64,000 bases of DNA from Proteles cristata cristata (lineage: Eukaryota; Chordata; Mammalia; Carnivora; Hyaenidae), in the NCBI GenBank assembly GCA_017311185.1, contig JAESUZ010003171.1, forward strand, positions 1,116,001 to 1,180,000, in the 5' to 3' direction. Numbering within the stretch: the stretch's first letter is position 1; each line of letters starts with the position of its first letter. The notes beneath the pieces were generated by a model that made no database searches, was not told the origin of the DNA, and worked only from the letters and a program-made list of their open reading frames with translations. The position numbers were made by a program, and so were the translations under genes. Shown here piece by piece: positions 11,793 through 22,850 of the stretch.

Positions 11793-13077
11793 AGAACAAA
11801 GCTGCAGACACCACAATTCCAGACTTTAAGTTAATATTACAAAGCTATGGACCACTTCCTTACACCATACACAAAAATAAATTCCAAATGGATTAAAGAC
11901 CCAAATTTGAGACAGGAAACCCTATAAATCCTAGAAGAGAACACAAGCAGTAACTTCTTTCACATCAGCCGTAGCTACCTCTTTCTAGATATGTGTCCTC
12001 AGGCAAGGGAAACAAAAGAAAAAATAAACTGTTGGGACTACATCAAAATAAAAACTTCTGGATACCAAAGGAAACAATCAACAAAACTTAAAACAGACCA
12101 CAGAATGTGAGAAGATATTGCAAATGACTTTTCTGATAAAGGGTTAGTTTCCAAAATATATAAAGAACTTATAAAATTTAACAATCAAAAAATAAATAAT
12201 ATAATTAAAATTGGACAGAAGACATGAAGAGACATTTTTCCCAAAGAAGATATATAGATGGCCAACAGACACATGAAAAGATGGTCAACATCACTCATCA
12301 TCAGGTAAATGCAAATCAAAACCAGAATGAGATCTAAAACTTCACACCTGTCAGAATGGCTAAAATCAATAAGACAAAAAACAACAGATATCAGTGAGGA
12401 TATGGAGAAAAGGGAGCCCTCCTGCACTATTGGTGGGAATACAAACTGGTGCAGTCACTCTGGAAAACAGTATGGAGGTTCCTCAAAAAGTTAAAAATAG
12501 AATTACCCTAGGATCCAGAAATTGCACTACTGGGTATTTATCCAAAGAATACAAAAATACATATTCAAAGGAATACATGCACCCTGAAGGTTATCATTAT
12601 CTACAATAGCCAAACTATGGAAAACAGGTCAAGTGTCCATAGGTTGATGAAAGGATAAAGAATAAGTGGTATATATATATATATGTATGTATACAATAGA
12701 ATATTAATCAGCCATAAAAAAGAATGAATTCTTGTCAGAGAAAGACAAATACCATGTGATTTCACTCAGATGTGGTATTTAAAAAAAGAAAACAAATGAC
12801 CAAAAGGGAAAAAAAAGAGAAACAAACCAAGATACACACTCTTATCTAAAGAGAGCAAACTGATGGTTACCAGAAGGGAAGGAGGTAAGGGAATGGGGGA
12901 AATAGGTGATGGGGAGTAAGGAGTGCATTTGTTGTCATGAGCACCAAGGTGATGTTTGGAAGGGTTGAGTCACTGTATTGTACCCTTGAAACCCTTGAAA
13001 CTAGTATTACACTCTATGTTAACCAACTGGAATTTAAATAAAAACTTAGAAATAAAATTAAGTTAAATTTTTAAAAG
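11793..13077 (+). mobile_element. Carnivore L1, 5'-truncated, nested in the old L1
   Basis: Contains the last third of ORF2 (CAGGCAAGGGAAACAAAAGA at 12000; CATCACTCATCATCAGG; GGAGGTTCCTCAAAAAGTTA at 12475) and the carnivore L1 3' UTR, ending GGAATTTAAATAAAAACTTA plus an A-rich tail. An imperfect 16-bp TSD (14 of 16 bases) lies at 11777-11792 and 13078-13093. Across it the old L1 joins cleanly (AACTTTATAAAGA...GACAGAAAGCAG). ORF2 has several stops and frameshifts. Confidence 0.88.
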
Positions 13078-13599
13078 GGTAGCTTTATAGAGACAGAAAG
13101 CAGATCGATGGTTGCCTCGGTCAGATGTACTCTTTGCAGTGAATGGCTGCAAATGAGCTCAAGGGAAGTTGAGTGATGAAAGGTTCTGTAACTGGATTAA
13201 GCCGACAGATGCACAAGTCTACAAATTCAGCAACTATTACAGGTTTACATACCTACAGAAAAATGAATAAGGAGAAGTTTTTATCCTCAAAGCCTACTAC
13301 TGACCCATTTTGATGGATGCAGAATATAGACTAACCAGGTGCAGTCTTGCAAAAAGGCAAAGAGCTAGATTTTTAACAGAATATCAGTACAACTGGAATT
13401 TAAATTCCGTATTGAAAATGACAAATTAGCATATGCAAATCCATTCAGCATTATATGAGGCCATGCAAATAAGAATTCTGCAGATGACCCAAAATATTTA
13501 AAGGGCATGTTATTTCTTTCCGAAAGAATGTAGAGTAACAAGAAGGTACCTACATTTTGAAGTAAATTTACTTCAGCATCATCATTGAGAATCTAATTG

Positions 13600-13790
13600 A
13601 ATGGTAAGAACTGTGGACTTTCTAAGCGTTACAGTGTGACAAAACTTAGCTTCCTCTAAGAGTCCTGCTCTGCTAAGTACTACTTAAGGACCTTGGGCGA
13701 AATACCTGACACCTCTGAGTGCCAATCCTCCTCTCAGTAAAATAGGGATGCAAAATGAAAACATATGTAAACTGTACAGTAGGAACTTGG
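13600..13790 (+). mobile_element. MIR remnant
   Basis: Resembles the MIR core: a GACCTTGGGCGAAATACCTG block followed by CCTCTCAGTAAAATAGGGAT, matching the consensus pattern of 'cttgggcaagttacttaac' and 'tctgtaaaatggggat'. Very diverged. Confidence 0.6.
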
Positions 13791-14297
13791 GAAATGTTTC
13801 CTGTTAACTATATTGTTTAAGATAAATGGGAAGTGGAAGAGGGACATGCTTGTGCTTTTAATAATTGTGGGTTCTTTAGGGAGTTGAACTGAATGCTTGA
13901 TTCATTGCAGAGACTTGGAAAAAGTAACAGATGTTCTTTGACTAGAAACCTGCTGAGATAAGCCATCCAGTGTCCAACCAGGTAAATGAAATGAGACATG
14001 ATTGACATTATTTCTTACTGTGGAGTTTCACTGTTTCTTTCCAAAATGGAGCTTTGTTTCTGAAAAGAAACACAACAGAATGTCAAGAAGCTCTTCTTCT
14101 TGAAGCCACAACGCTGTCTTGGCTTCCTAGAAGTTCCTGAAAGTCAAAGCTCCCAGGTTGGGAATCAGAACAATAGGTAATAACTGCAGTAGGCACAGGA
14201 GAAGCAAAAGCACCTAGGAAGGGGGAGAGAGAGAAATGCATGGCAATTCACTCAAGGCACAGTGTAAATCCTGAGAAGACACTGGAGTTCAGTTAAA

Positions 14298-14460
14298 CCC
14301 AACTGAACAAATACTTTTTGATGCTTAAATTGTATCTAAAACTGCTCCAAGGGTCTAAAAGTAGAGAGTCAAAAATAAAATCTGACCCCTGCCTTTAAGA
14401 AGCTCACAGATGCATAGATGAGAGAGACATTAAATAATTATATGTGTGAGACATGCAATA
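14298..14460 (-). mobile_element. L2 3'-end remnant
   Basis: The reverse-strand L2 pattern is visible: AACAAATACTTTTTGATGCT, then GACCCCTGCCTTTAAGAAGC and CTCACAGATGCATAGATGAG. Diverged, ends approximate. Confidence 0.55.
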
Positions 14461-15283
14461 ATGGGAAGGGAGGAATAATCACTTCTGCTTGGACCCCCCC
14501 AATTTTCACAAATTTCAGCAGTTAAAAAGAACTTTTTTGCATCAAGTTAAATTCTCAAAACCTTGCAATATGACAAAATCTGAGAGGTTATTTAGCAATG
14601 CGGTTTGTAGGAAAATTTCCTTTTGTGCTATTTGTCAGGACTTTGGGGCTGAAAGTGCTAAAATAAAAAAAAATTAGTTTCAACAAAATGGAAAAGATTT
14701 AAGAAAAGTGGGGATGATACTGGGCCTCAGACATAACTTGATGCCCTTACAGTATCAAAATCCACCCAGGATTGCTCTCCACCTCCCTTGCTTTTCTCTT
14801 CTCCCTGTATGTCAGTTTCTCTCTCTCCTAAGGGCTTCTTTCATGCAACTGAAACCATGCCTACAGGTACCTCCAAAATTTATGCATTTCAAATTCTTCA
14901 AAGAGATAAAGTCTGACACTTGTACTCTCTAAATTTATTTACAAATCTGGAGAAGCATGATTACAATATGGGTGGGTTCACCCACTCTGTGGCCCAAAGT
15001 GTGAGGTCATTAAATATGTTGTCTTCACACCAGAAACACGTGATTGGTCTGAAAGAAGAAACTTTCTTACAAGCAATATGGTACATTTCCAGAAGAGAGG
15101 TCAAGCATAAAAAGTATAAAAAGTAACACTTTTCCACCACATTGGTTTGCTTTAAATTCTGACCCATCGTTTTTCACATTTTTTGAAAGGGCCCCTACTC
15201 CATCCCCCATCCAACCCTATTCCAAGTCTCTTCTGTTCCCTTCATCCGCACTACATGAATTTGTTTTAAAAATCAGGTTGCAG

Positions 15284-15482
15284 GGGCGCCTGGGTGGCTC
15301 AGTTGGTTAAGCGTTCAACTTCGACTCAGGTCATCTCACTGTTCATGGGTTCGAGCCCTGTGTCGGGCTCTGTGCTGACAGCTAGCTTAGAGCCTGGAGC
15401 CTGTTTCAGATTCTGTGTCTCCCTCTCTCTCTGACCTTCCCCTGCTCATGCTGTGTCTCTCAAAAATAAATAAAAACCATTA
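15284..15482 (+). mobile_element. CAN-SINE
   Basis: Head GGGCGCCTGGGTGGCTCAGT, B-box GGGTTCGAGCCC and an AATAAATAAAAACC tail. A perfect 16-bp TSD, AAAAATCAGGTTGCAG, at 15268-15283 and 15483-15498. Its GTTTCAGATTCTGTG and extended CAGCTAGCTTAG blocks look intermediate between ordinary and young copies. Confidence 0.95.
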
Positions 15483-15499
15483 AAAAATCAGGTTGCAGA

Positions 15500-17089
15500 T
15501 GGAGATAGCAACATGCCTTCTAAATTCTATGCACCTTTGGGAGTATTTAAAAAGAAAGAGATCACAAGGGGCTAATCTGTCCGTGGAGTGGGAGGTCAAG
15601 GAGCCAGGACTAGAGAGACTATTCAAATACGGAGGAAACAGGGTGTAGAGATATGTTCGGTAATTAGAGAATTATTTTAAGGGATCTAAAATCTCTTGAC
15701 AGATATTTCAAGTAATCAACGTTTTAAGCAAATACAAGGTCTGAGTGCTTTTGATAATTCATTTCATGTAATCACTTTTTCCCTTTTACACATATGGCAC
15801 ATTAACCACAAATAAAGAATAGCCGTGACTATCTATCTTCCCAATGAAATATGAAGAAAAAGCAATTTCTGCAATCTCAATGTGTTGTTTATCTATAATA
15901 AGACAAATGCATATGTATGCATGTGTGTTGAGGAGGGCCAATAGTCCATGTCAATCAATTGTATGCATAAACACAGCTTAGAGGCAGACCTTGCATACAT
16001 TTAGATTCTCCCCTGGCTTGCTGCCTTTACAAGCAGGCATGCTTCTATTGCATTACCATTCTGACTAAATGAACAGGGTCAATAACGTCACTTTTTCTCA
16101 TCCCTGGAAAGAAAATTATTCTGAATCCAATCATCAATCAATGTATGTAATCGGTCTGTTTAAAACATTTTGGGTTCTCACACAACTAGCTATCCCTAGG
16201 GACACAATTGAAAAAGGCGGAGGTAGGCTGACTTGTTAATCCTACTACATCCTCACTAAAGTGTTAAAAGGTCAGTGAGGATTCAACATGTGCTCTGCTA
16301 TTAACAAGATTATGGCAAGGGATTCATTTGAGAAGTTATAGAGTCTGCACTCTGAGACCTCAAGTATCTGCATTCATTTGCATATAATTGTTTATCCATT
16401 ACTTTGCCATACCATACAGCTACACCATTTTTCTATAATTTCTGGAGGTTAATGGCTTTTTTCCCCCCCTCTAAATTCAAAGTCAACACAAACTGACACT
16501 AAAGTCAAGAAAATGTGCTTTACAGAGTGCTGTAACAACAGCTGGCAGTCTGTACATTGTGAAAAATGTATTTGATCAAGGAACTTTTGCTAGCAGCATG
16601 CCAATGGATCCACACTGATTTCCTTAAGAAATAAAGGAATTAATCCTCATCTTCCATTTAGGGATAGAAAACAGACTGAGACATCTTGCATCATACAAAT
16701 CTCTGACTTAGCCTTCACTCAACCCTTTTGTGCAAGTAAATATAATTACTGATCAAAAGAGAGGAACAAAAGAGCAGATTTTGATTCTCTCCCTGAATGG
16801 CCAGAATAATCAGCAGGCAGCTGGGAGATGAGTGGGTTTCAATTGTAGTCATCATGTTCATGAATCTTCTGACTAGGCACTAGTGTTGGGAAGATCTGGG
16901 CTGTCGGGTAAGAATGAATGGTATGGCTAGGCAAACTCACCCAACACTGTTCGGATAAGTGCTTCTATGAACAAAAATAGATATTTCTTTCCCTCACTTT
17001 CAACTATCATTTATGTTTTTTGTTTTTTAAATTTCTCCAGAGAAACAATGTTTCTAAAAATGTTTCAAGTGAGCACCTCAATGCTGGAT
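15500..17089. other. Repeat-free island
   Basis: About 1.6 kb without any repeat I can recognise, in an otherwise repeat-dense stretch. It contains an octamer-like ATTTGCATATAATT at 16376-16389 and several AT-rich homeobox-type motifs. No splice-bounded open frame stands out. It could hold conserved regulatory DNA, but this is only suggested by the lack of insertions. Confidence 0.4.
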
Positions 17090-17106
17090 AAAACACATAT
17101 GTTTTA

Positions 17107-17373
17107 TTTATTTATTTTTTAATGTTTTTTAAAATTTATTTCTGAGAGAGAGAGAGACAGAGAGACAGAGAGAGAGGGAGGGAGGGAGGGAGGAACGGAC
17201 GGACAGCGTGAGCAGGGGAGGGTCAGAGAGAGAGGGAGATACAGAATCTGAAACAAGCTCCAGGCTCTGAGTTGTCAGCACAGAGCTGGTCGCAGGGCTC
17301 GAACCCACGAACCATGAGATCATGACCTGTGCCAAAGTCAGAAGCCTAACCAACTGAGCCACCTAGGCGCCCC
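17107..17373 (-). mobile_element. CAN-SINE
   Basis: Reverse-strand copy: tail TTTATTTATTTATTTTTTAATG on the left, long (GA)n/(GGGA)n tract at about 17141-17193, head GGCGCCCC on the right. TSD AAAACACATATGTTTTA (17090-17106) against AAAACACATGTTTTA (17374-17388). It forms a head-to-head pair with the next SINE. Confidence 0.95.
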
Positions 17374-17401
17374 AAAACACATGTTTTAAACTTTATTTTT
17401 A

Positions 17402-17625
17402 GGGGCGCCTCGGTGACTCAGTTGGTTAAGTGTCTCACTTTGGCTCAGGTCATGATCTCACAGTCCGTGGGTTCAAGCCCTGCATTGAGCTCTATGCTGA
17501 CAGCTCAGAGCCTGGAGCCTGTTTCAGATTCTGTGTCTCCCTTTCTCCTTTCCCTTCCCCTGCTCATGCTCTGTCTCTTGGTGTCTCAAAAAGAAAAACA
17601 ATTTTTTTAAATAAAAATAAAAAAA
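17402..17625 (+). mobile_element. CAN-SINE
   Basis: Begins GGGGCGCCTCGGTGACTCAG only 28 bp after the head of the minus-strand copy, and ends in an A/T-rich tail (TTTTTTTAAATAAAAATAAA). Flanking TTTTAAACTTTATTTTTA and AAATTTTAGTTTTAAAAC are alike but do not give a clean TSD, so the 3' end is approximate. Confidence 0.9.
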
Positions 17626-17774
17626 TAAATTTTAGTTTTAAAACATAGCTAAGACAGAGGTAAAGAAAGGCAAAACTTACAAGCCAAGAATGTTGAAAAC
17701 CATTGGTGAGCTAGCAGTGCAGTCAGAGAGAATGGGGGCATCTGCTAATATGTAGAGGTATAAATTCAGCTTTA

Positions 17775-18275
17775 AAATTTTTTTAAATTGTGATTAAAAT
17801 ACATATAACATATAAATATTTTTAAGTGTAAAATTCAGTTGCATTAATTACATTCCCTCTGTTGTGCAACCATAATCACTATTTCCAAATCCTTCCATCC
17901 CTACAAACAGAAACTCTGTACCTGTTAAGCAATAACTCCCCATTTCTCTCTCCTCCAGTTCCTAGGAAGCTAAAATCTATTTTCTGTTTCAATGAATTTG
18001 CCTATTGTAGTTATTCCTTCATGTGCCTGGAATCACACAATATCTGTCCTTTTGTTACTCTCTTATTATACTGGCATATTGTTTACAAAGTTCATCCATG
18101 TTTCAGAACTTCATTTATTTCTTAAGGCAATATAATATCCCATTGTATAAATGCACCACAGTTTGTTTACCTGTTCATGTACTGATTAACACAGGTTGTT
18201 TCTATCTTTTGGCTACTGTGAATAATACATTCCAATGAACACTGGTATACAAATATTTGTTGATGCCTCTGCTTT
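17775..18275 (-). mobile_element. L1 3' end (L1M type)
   Basis: Reverse-strand L1 3' UTR and ORF2 end. Recognisable blocks are AAATTGTGATTAAAATACAT, GTTGTGCAACCATAATCACT at 17862, and TATAATATCCCATTGTATAA at 18129. CTTTTGGCTACTGTGAATAA at 18208 follows. Matches the common old mammalian L1M pattern. Confidence 0.8.
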
Positions 18276-18700
18276 GATTTTTTTTTTTTTTTGAGATATA
18301 CTTATATTGTAGATGCAGAATTGTAATAGGCCACATTGAATCAAGAGAAAGTGGACATGGCTTGGAATCCCAGTATCTATACGAAGCTTGGATCAGGGAG
18401 TCCCTAATGAACCTGATACTACCAAAGGCAATGCCTTCAGTAAGTGAAATAGGAACCAAAAGAATTCTTCTTATACACGCTTTGCTACATAGATCTTGGC
18501 TGTGAATGAATGGAACAGAGAGAAAAGAAAAAAGTCAGAGAATTCCTAAACCAGAGTCCTGAATCACACAGATTTGTAGTTCTAATTCATAATACCTATG
18601 CAGCCAAGAAAAAGTCAAGCCAAATAAAGTCTTGGCTTGCTTGGGCATCCAAGCAACTAGTGAAAACAAACACCAACCTTCTTTGCTAACCGGATGTTTT
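18276..18700. other. Unassigned DNA
   Basis: A T14 run at 18279-18292, then AT-rich sequence without recognisable coding or repeat signal. Confidence 0.4.
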
Positions 18701-19710
18701 CAAGAAACATGAACAAACAATAAGGAACCACTAAACAAGTGTTGAAACAATTCACACACTAATAAAGTCAGCAGAAAAGTAGAAACAAGGTACAAAATCA
18801 ACCCCAAATGCCCGAACATATTAGAATCATCAGGTATTTTCCAGGTCATATGGAAAAGAAAATTCAAGACATTATCCAAAAAGCAAGCAGAGAAAACAGA
18901 AGAAAACACATAAAATTGAGATGAAGATGCAGAAGACACAGAATAAGGAGGCTTAATACATAAAGTCAAAGAACCAAGAAAGAGTGCTTAAAAAAAAGTG
19001 AGTAGGCAATATTTAGAGATGTAGTAGCTGAACATTTTCTGGAGTTAATTAAAGGCAACAAGCCTTACATTCCAGATGATCAACAAATCCCAAATAGAAT
19101 AAAGAACAAGAAACCAGTATCAAATTGAATCAGACAAAGCTTAATGAAGCTGTAGAACTTGTAAATGGACAAAGCATACAAATGAAAAATAGTTTACTTT
19201 CAGAGAAAAGAAAAATAGACTTCCAACTTTTTTTTTGTTCTTTTATTTGAGTATAGTTGATACAGAATGTTATATTATTTTCAAGTGTACAACATAGTTA
19301 TTCCAAAAGTTTATACCTTATGCTATGCTCGCCATAGGAGTAGCTACCATCTGTGTCACCATACACTGCTATACTGTCATTGATTACATTCTTTATGCTG
19401 TGCCTCTTATGACTTATTCATTCCCTAATTGGAAGCCTGTATCTCTCATTCCCCTTCACCAAACTTTTAAAAAGCGAAAATTAGAAGCCAGAGTTGCTGT
19501 AAGAAAATAACCTTTGATCCAGATATGTATAACCAGAAATACTATGTTTAAAAAAAAGTAAAATAAAGACGCTTTTCAGACAAATAAAAACTGAGAGACC
19601 TTCACTAACAGAACATGTAAAGAAGAAAACAATGGGAGAAACAACATGATTCCTGAAGAAAAATTTTAGATGCAAGAAGAAATTGTGAAAAATGAATATC
19701 ATGCACATAA
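18700..19710 (+). mobile_element. L1/HAL1 ORF1-like remnant
   Basis: Lysine/glutamate-rich, A-rich plus-strand sequence in the order typical of old L1 or HAL1 ORF1. A coiled-coil-like part comes first, then CTGAGAGACCTTCACTAACA near 19590, corresponding to the ORF1 C-terminus. All frames are broken. A minus-strand L1 piece (about 19228-19465) interrupts it. HAL1 and L1M cannot be separated by eye. Confidence 0.5.
19228..19465 (-). mobile_element. L1 3' UTR fragment, nested
   Basis: Reverse-strand L1 tail starting from a T-run: TTTTATTTGAGTATAGTTGA at 19240, TTTCAAGTGTACAACATAG, then ATTGGAAGCCTGTATCTCTC with CCCCTTCACC at the right end. Matches the frequent minus-strand L1M tail. It interrupts the ORF1-like remnant. 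Confidence 0.75.
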
Positions 19711-19739
19711 ATATATCTAAATGAATTTTTTTCTCTTTA

Positions 19740-19930
19740 AATTTTTATGTTTATTTATTATTGAGACAGAGAGGAACAGAGCATGAGTGAGAGAGGGGCA
19801 GAGAGAGAGAGGAAGACACAGAATCTGAGCAGTCAGCACAGAGCAGGATGCGGACTCAAACCCACAAACTGTGAGATCATGACCTGAGCCGAAGTCGGAT
19901 GCTTAACTGACTGAGCCACCCAGGTGCTCC
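19740..19930 (-). mobile_element. CAN-SINE with internal deletion
   Basis: Reverse-strand copy from TTTATGTTTATTTATTATTG to the head CCACCCAGGTGCTCC. GAATCTGAGCAGTCAGCAC shows that the usual CAGGCTCCAGGCTCTGAGC segment has been lost. Imperfect TSD of AATGAATTTTTTTCTCTTTA and AATGATTATTTTCTTTA. Confidence 0.9.
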
Positions 19931-20130
19931 AATGATTATTTTCTTTAGAAAACAATAACAGTGACTTCTAATATGGGTGTAGAAAAATCATGGTGGAACC
20001 AAAGTCTTAAACAATATTGTATGTAAAATGGGTATGGATGAAAGTTTACACAAATTTAAGCAGCGTGTCCCCTTTGGATGGAAGATAGAGATTAACATTA
20101 TATTTGTTAAATCAAAAGTGCATGATAATA

Positions 20131-20288
20131 GGGCACCTGGGTGGCTCAGATGGTTGAGCATACAACTTCGGATCAGGTCATGATCTCACAGTTTCTGAGT
20201 TTAAGCCCTGCATCAGACTCATTGCTGTCAGCACAGAGTCCCTTCAGATCCTCTGTCCCCCTTTCTTTCTCAAAAATAAACAAACATT
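20131..20288 (+). mobile_element. CAN-SINE, shortened
   Basis: Head GGGCACCTGGGTGGCTCAG and tail AAAAATAAACAAACATTT. The central part is shortened: CACAGAGTCCCTTCAGATCC lacks the usual GCCTGGAGCCTGC. Imperfect TSD AGTGCATGATAATA / AATGCTTGATAACA. Confidence 0.9.
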
Positions 20289-20329
20289 TAAAAATGCTTG
20301 ATAACATTCCTAGGGTGATTGTGATAGGC

Positions 20330-20795
20330 AAAATAATGGCCTTCTAAATACAATCATGTCCTAATCCCCATAACCTGTAAAGATGTTATATGTTAAAGGG
20401 GAACTGAGATAGCAAATGGAATTAAGATTGTTAATGAGTGGATCTTAATTTATCCTGTATTATCCAGGTGGGCACAATGATTTTATAACCATCCTTAAAT
20501 GTAGGAAAGGTAGATAGAAGACTTGATGTGTGAATGATGCAATGTGGCAACGATTCCACTAGCCATAGGTGTCTTTAAATATGGAAGTGGGCTATGAGCC
20601 AAGGAAGCTAGAAAAGGCAAGAAAATAGATTCTCCCCTGCAGTCTACAAGAGCAAACACAGCCATACTGATACTGATTTTAGCCCAGTAAGACTCATTTC
20701 AACCTCCTGATCTCCAGAAATATAAGAAAATAAATTTGTTTTAGGCCACCAAATCTATGGTAATTTGTTATAGCAGCAATAGGAAACTAATACAG
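20330..20795 (+). mobile_element. MaLR-like solo LTR remnant
   Basis: Begins near TGTGATAGGCAAAATAATGG and ends AGGAAACTAATAC. Inside are AATAAATTTGTTTTAGGCCA (polyA-signal region followed by 'gccacc') and CTCCTGATCTCCAGAAATAT. This is the 3' pattern of ancient MaLR-type LTRs. The subfamily is not resolved. Confidence 0.6.
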
Positions 20796-20858
20796 AGACA
20801 ACCTGAAAAATATAAAAAGGCAATCAATCCTAAATTTGTGAAATTTAGAAACAATATA

Positions 20859-21055
20859 GGGGTGCTTGGTTGGCTCAGTTAGCTGAGTGTCCAACGTTGG
20901 CTCAGGTCATGATCTCTGTGAGTTTGAGCCCCGTGTCAGGTTCTGTGCTGTCAACTTGGAACCTGGAGCCCACTTTGGATTCTGTGTCTTTCTCACTGCC
21001 CCTTCCTTGCTCATTCCCTGTCTCTTCTTCTCTCTCTCAAAAATAAACATTAAAA
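20859..21055 (+). mobile_element. CAN-SINE
   Basis: Head GGGGTGCTTGGTTGGCTCAG and tail CTCAAAAATAAACATT. Imperfect flanking repeat AAATTTAGAAACAATATA / AAATTTTAAGACAAAATATA. Confidence 0.92.
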
Positions 21056-21450
21056 AAAATTTTAAGACAAAATATACGATCTATACAATACAAAATATAC
21101 AGGAAAAAGCATACAATACACAAGATACACTACTATATATGACAAAATAACAGGAAAAAGAATAAAATTAGAAGAAAATAAATAAATCAAAAGAAGATAT
21201 GATCACGAAACAAAAGAAGACAAATAATTAACATTAGGATATAAATTTCAGATGCAACATGAGATACTTTAACAGGCAATAGCCTGATATAAAATCTGTG
21301 CCAAAGAAATTGAAAATTTAAGTTAAATGGAAGCATTCTAAGGAAAGTGCAAATTACAAAATCTTACCTAAGAAGAAAATTTAGGTCTGAATATTTCCTT
21401 AAACACGAAGAAAATTCAATCAAGTAAATAAAAATTTTCCCACAAAATAA
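21056..21450. other. AT-rich DNA, probably old L1
   Basis: Very A-rich sequence without clear landmarks. It leads directly into recognisable L1 ORF2 and is probably part of it. Confidence 0.35.
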
Positions 21451-22850
21451 AAGCATCAGACCTTCATAGGTTTAGAGACAAATTCTCATAAAGTTTCAAA
21501 GAATAGGTAAGAGTAAGAAAGATACTTATGTATAGCAGCAATATTTCTAGAAATATAAGAGCACATTTTCAAAGAACACAGAAAGACTACTTCACTTGTT
21601 TTGAGGGCAGGAAAACCTTGACATCAAAATCAGACAAAATAAGAAGGAAAATCTATAAACCAATCTCATTTATGTAATTAGATGAAAATTCCTAAATATA
21701 TACCAAATTCGGCAGTGGATTAAAATCAAATATAATACATGATGACAAATTTCAGGCCATCCAGAAATATAATTTTTAAAAATTATTAACGTAATTGCCA
21801 TACAATCACATTAAAGAAGAAAATTCATATATAATCATCTCAATTGCAGAAATTATATTTAAAAAAATTTAACAGACAGTTCTTATAAAAAAACTTTTAG
21901 GAACTATGAATAAAAGAAAACTTCCCTATCCTATCTCTGACATTTTTAAATAGACATAATTTTTAACAGGGAAATACTGCTGCATCCCTTTTAAAATGCA
22001 GGAGAAAAAACCAAGAACACCCACTATTATCTTTTTCAACAGGAAACTTTTTCAACTTTGGTTTAAGTAAGACAAAAAGAAACTACAGAACAAAAAAAAG
22101 AAAAAAATATTGTTGTAGACCATATGGCTGTCTATGTAGAAAACGCCAAAGAATCTATAGGCAAACTATTAGTATAAACAAGAATGAACATTAATTAATT
22201 ACGTTTCTGGACACAAGATAAATATCTAAAAATCAGCACATTTTTATATGCCAGCAACAAACAGAAAAATGCAGATTTTACAAAGATCTCCTTTTAAAAT
22301 AGCAACAAAAATAAAAGGTACATAGGAATAAATTCAACAAAAGATTATGAATCCCTTAGGTAAAAATTTCTAAAACAATGTTTAAAATTATAAAAGAGGT
22401 AAATGAAGACAAATGACACATTCATGAATAGGAAAACTAAATAGTGCAAAGATTCTGCCAAAATTGATCTATAGCTTCATTGTAATTCTACTTAAATTCT
22501 CAACGAAGACCCCAGAAATAAAATTTCCCCCACCTATGAAATGAGAATACATGAAAGAGCTGGAATTAGTATTCAATTGGGATAGGGTGAATTTTTCAAT
22601 TAATCTTTTAGGAAATTTATATTTCCATATATTTTAAAAAAGTGAATCCCTACTTTTTATCATAACTTGATAAGTTAAAACCTTAAAATTTGAAACTTTA
22701 AATTATTTCAAAGTAGTGTAAGTATCTTTAGGACTTCAGAGTGGTGAGAATTTTTCAAACAAAACATAGAAATCATTAGCCCTAAACCAAAAGATAGATC
22801 AAAGATATGTTTGATTACATTAAAACTGGTAATCAGGAGAATGGGAGTTA
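21450..22850 (+). mobile_element. Old L1 ORF2 remnant (reverse transcriptase region)
   Basis: Plus-strand ORF2 pieces in order: AAACCTTGACATCAAAATCA near 21613, CAGGCCATCCAGAAATATAA, TATCTCAATTGCAGAAAT, TTTTTATATGCCAGCAACAA near 22240 and ATAGGAATAAATTCAACAAA at 22323. Heavily diverged, no usable frame. Confidence 0.7.

Larger units (their letters stand above)
5600..13260 (+). mobile_element. Old, nearly full-length L1 with nested insertions
   Basis: Pieces of one old plus-strand L1 appear in consensus order. ORF1 C-terminal half is at about 5820-6480, with the CAGCTGACTTCTAAAATAAT-type block. The ORF1-ORF2 region (GAGAGCAACTGCTAAAAAAT) is near 6710. The endonuclease region is at 7640-8235, reverse transcriptase at about 8475-9950 (CAAGTGGGATTTATACCAGG near 9256), the ORF2 C-terminus at 10130-11790 and the 3' UTR at 13094-13260. 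Stops and frameshifts are everywhere, so it is long dead. It is broken by two SINEs and three younger L1 pieces. Confidence 0.8.
13261..15267. other. Mostly unique DNA with MIR and L2 remnants
   Basis: No gene is evident. Two ancient repeats (listed separately) and otherwise unassigned sequence. The open frames at 14489-14932 are short and featureless. Confidence 0.5.
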
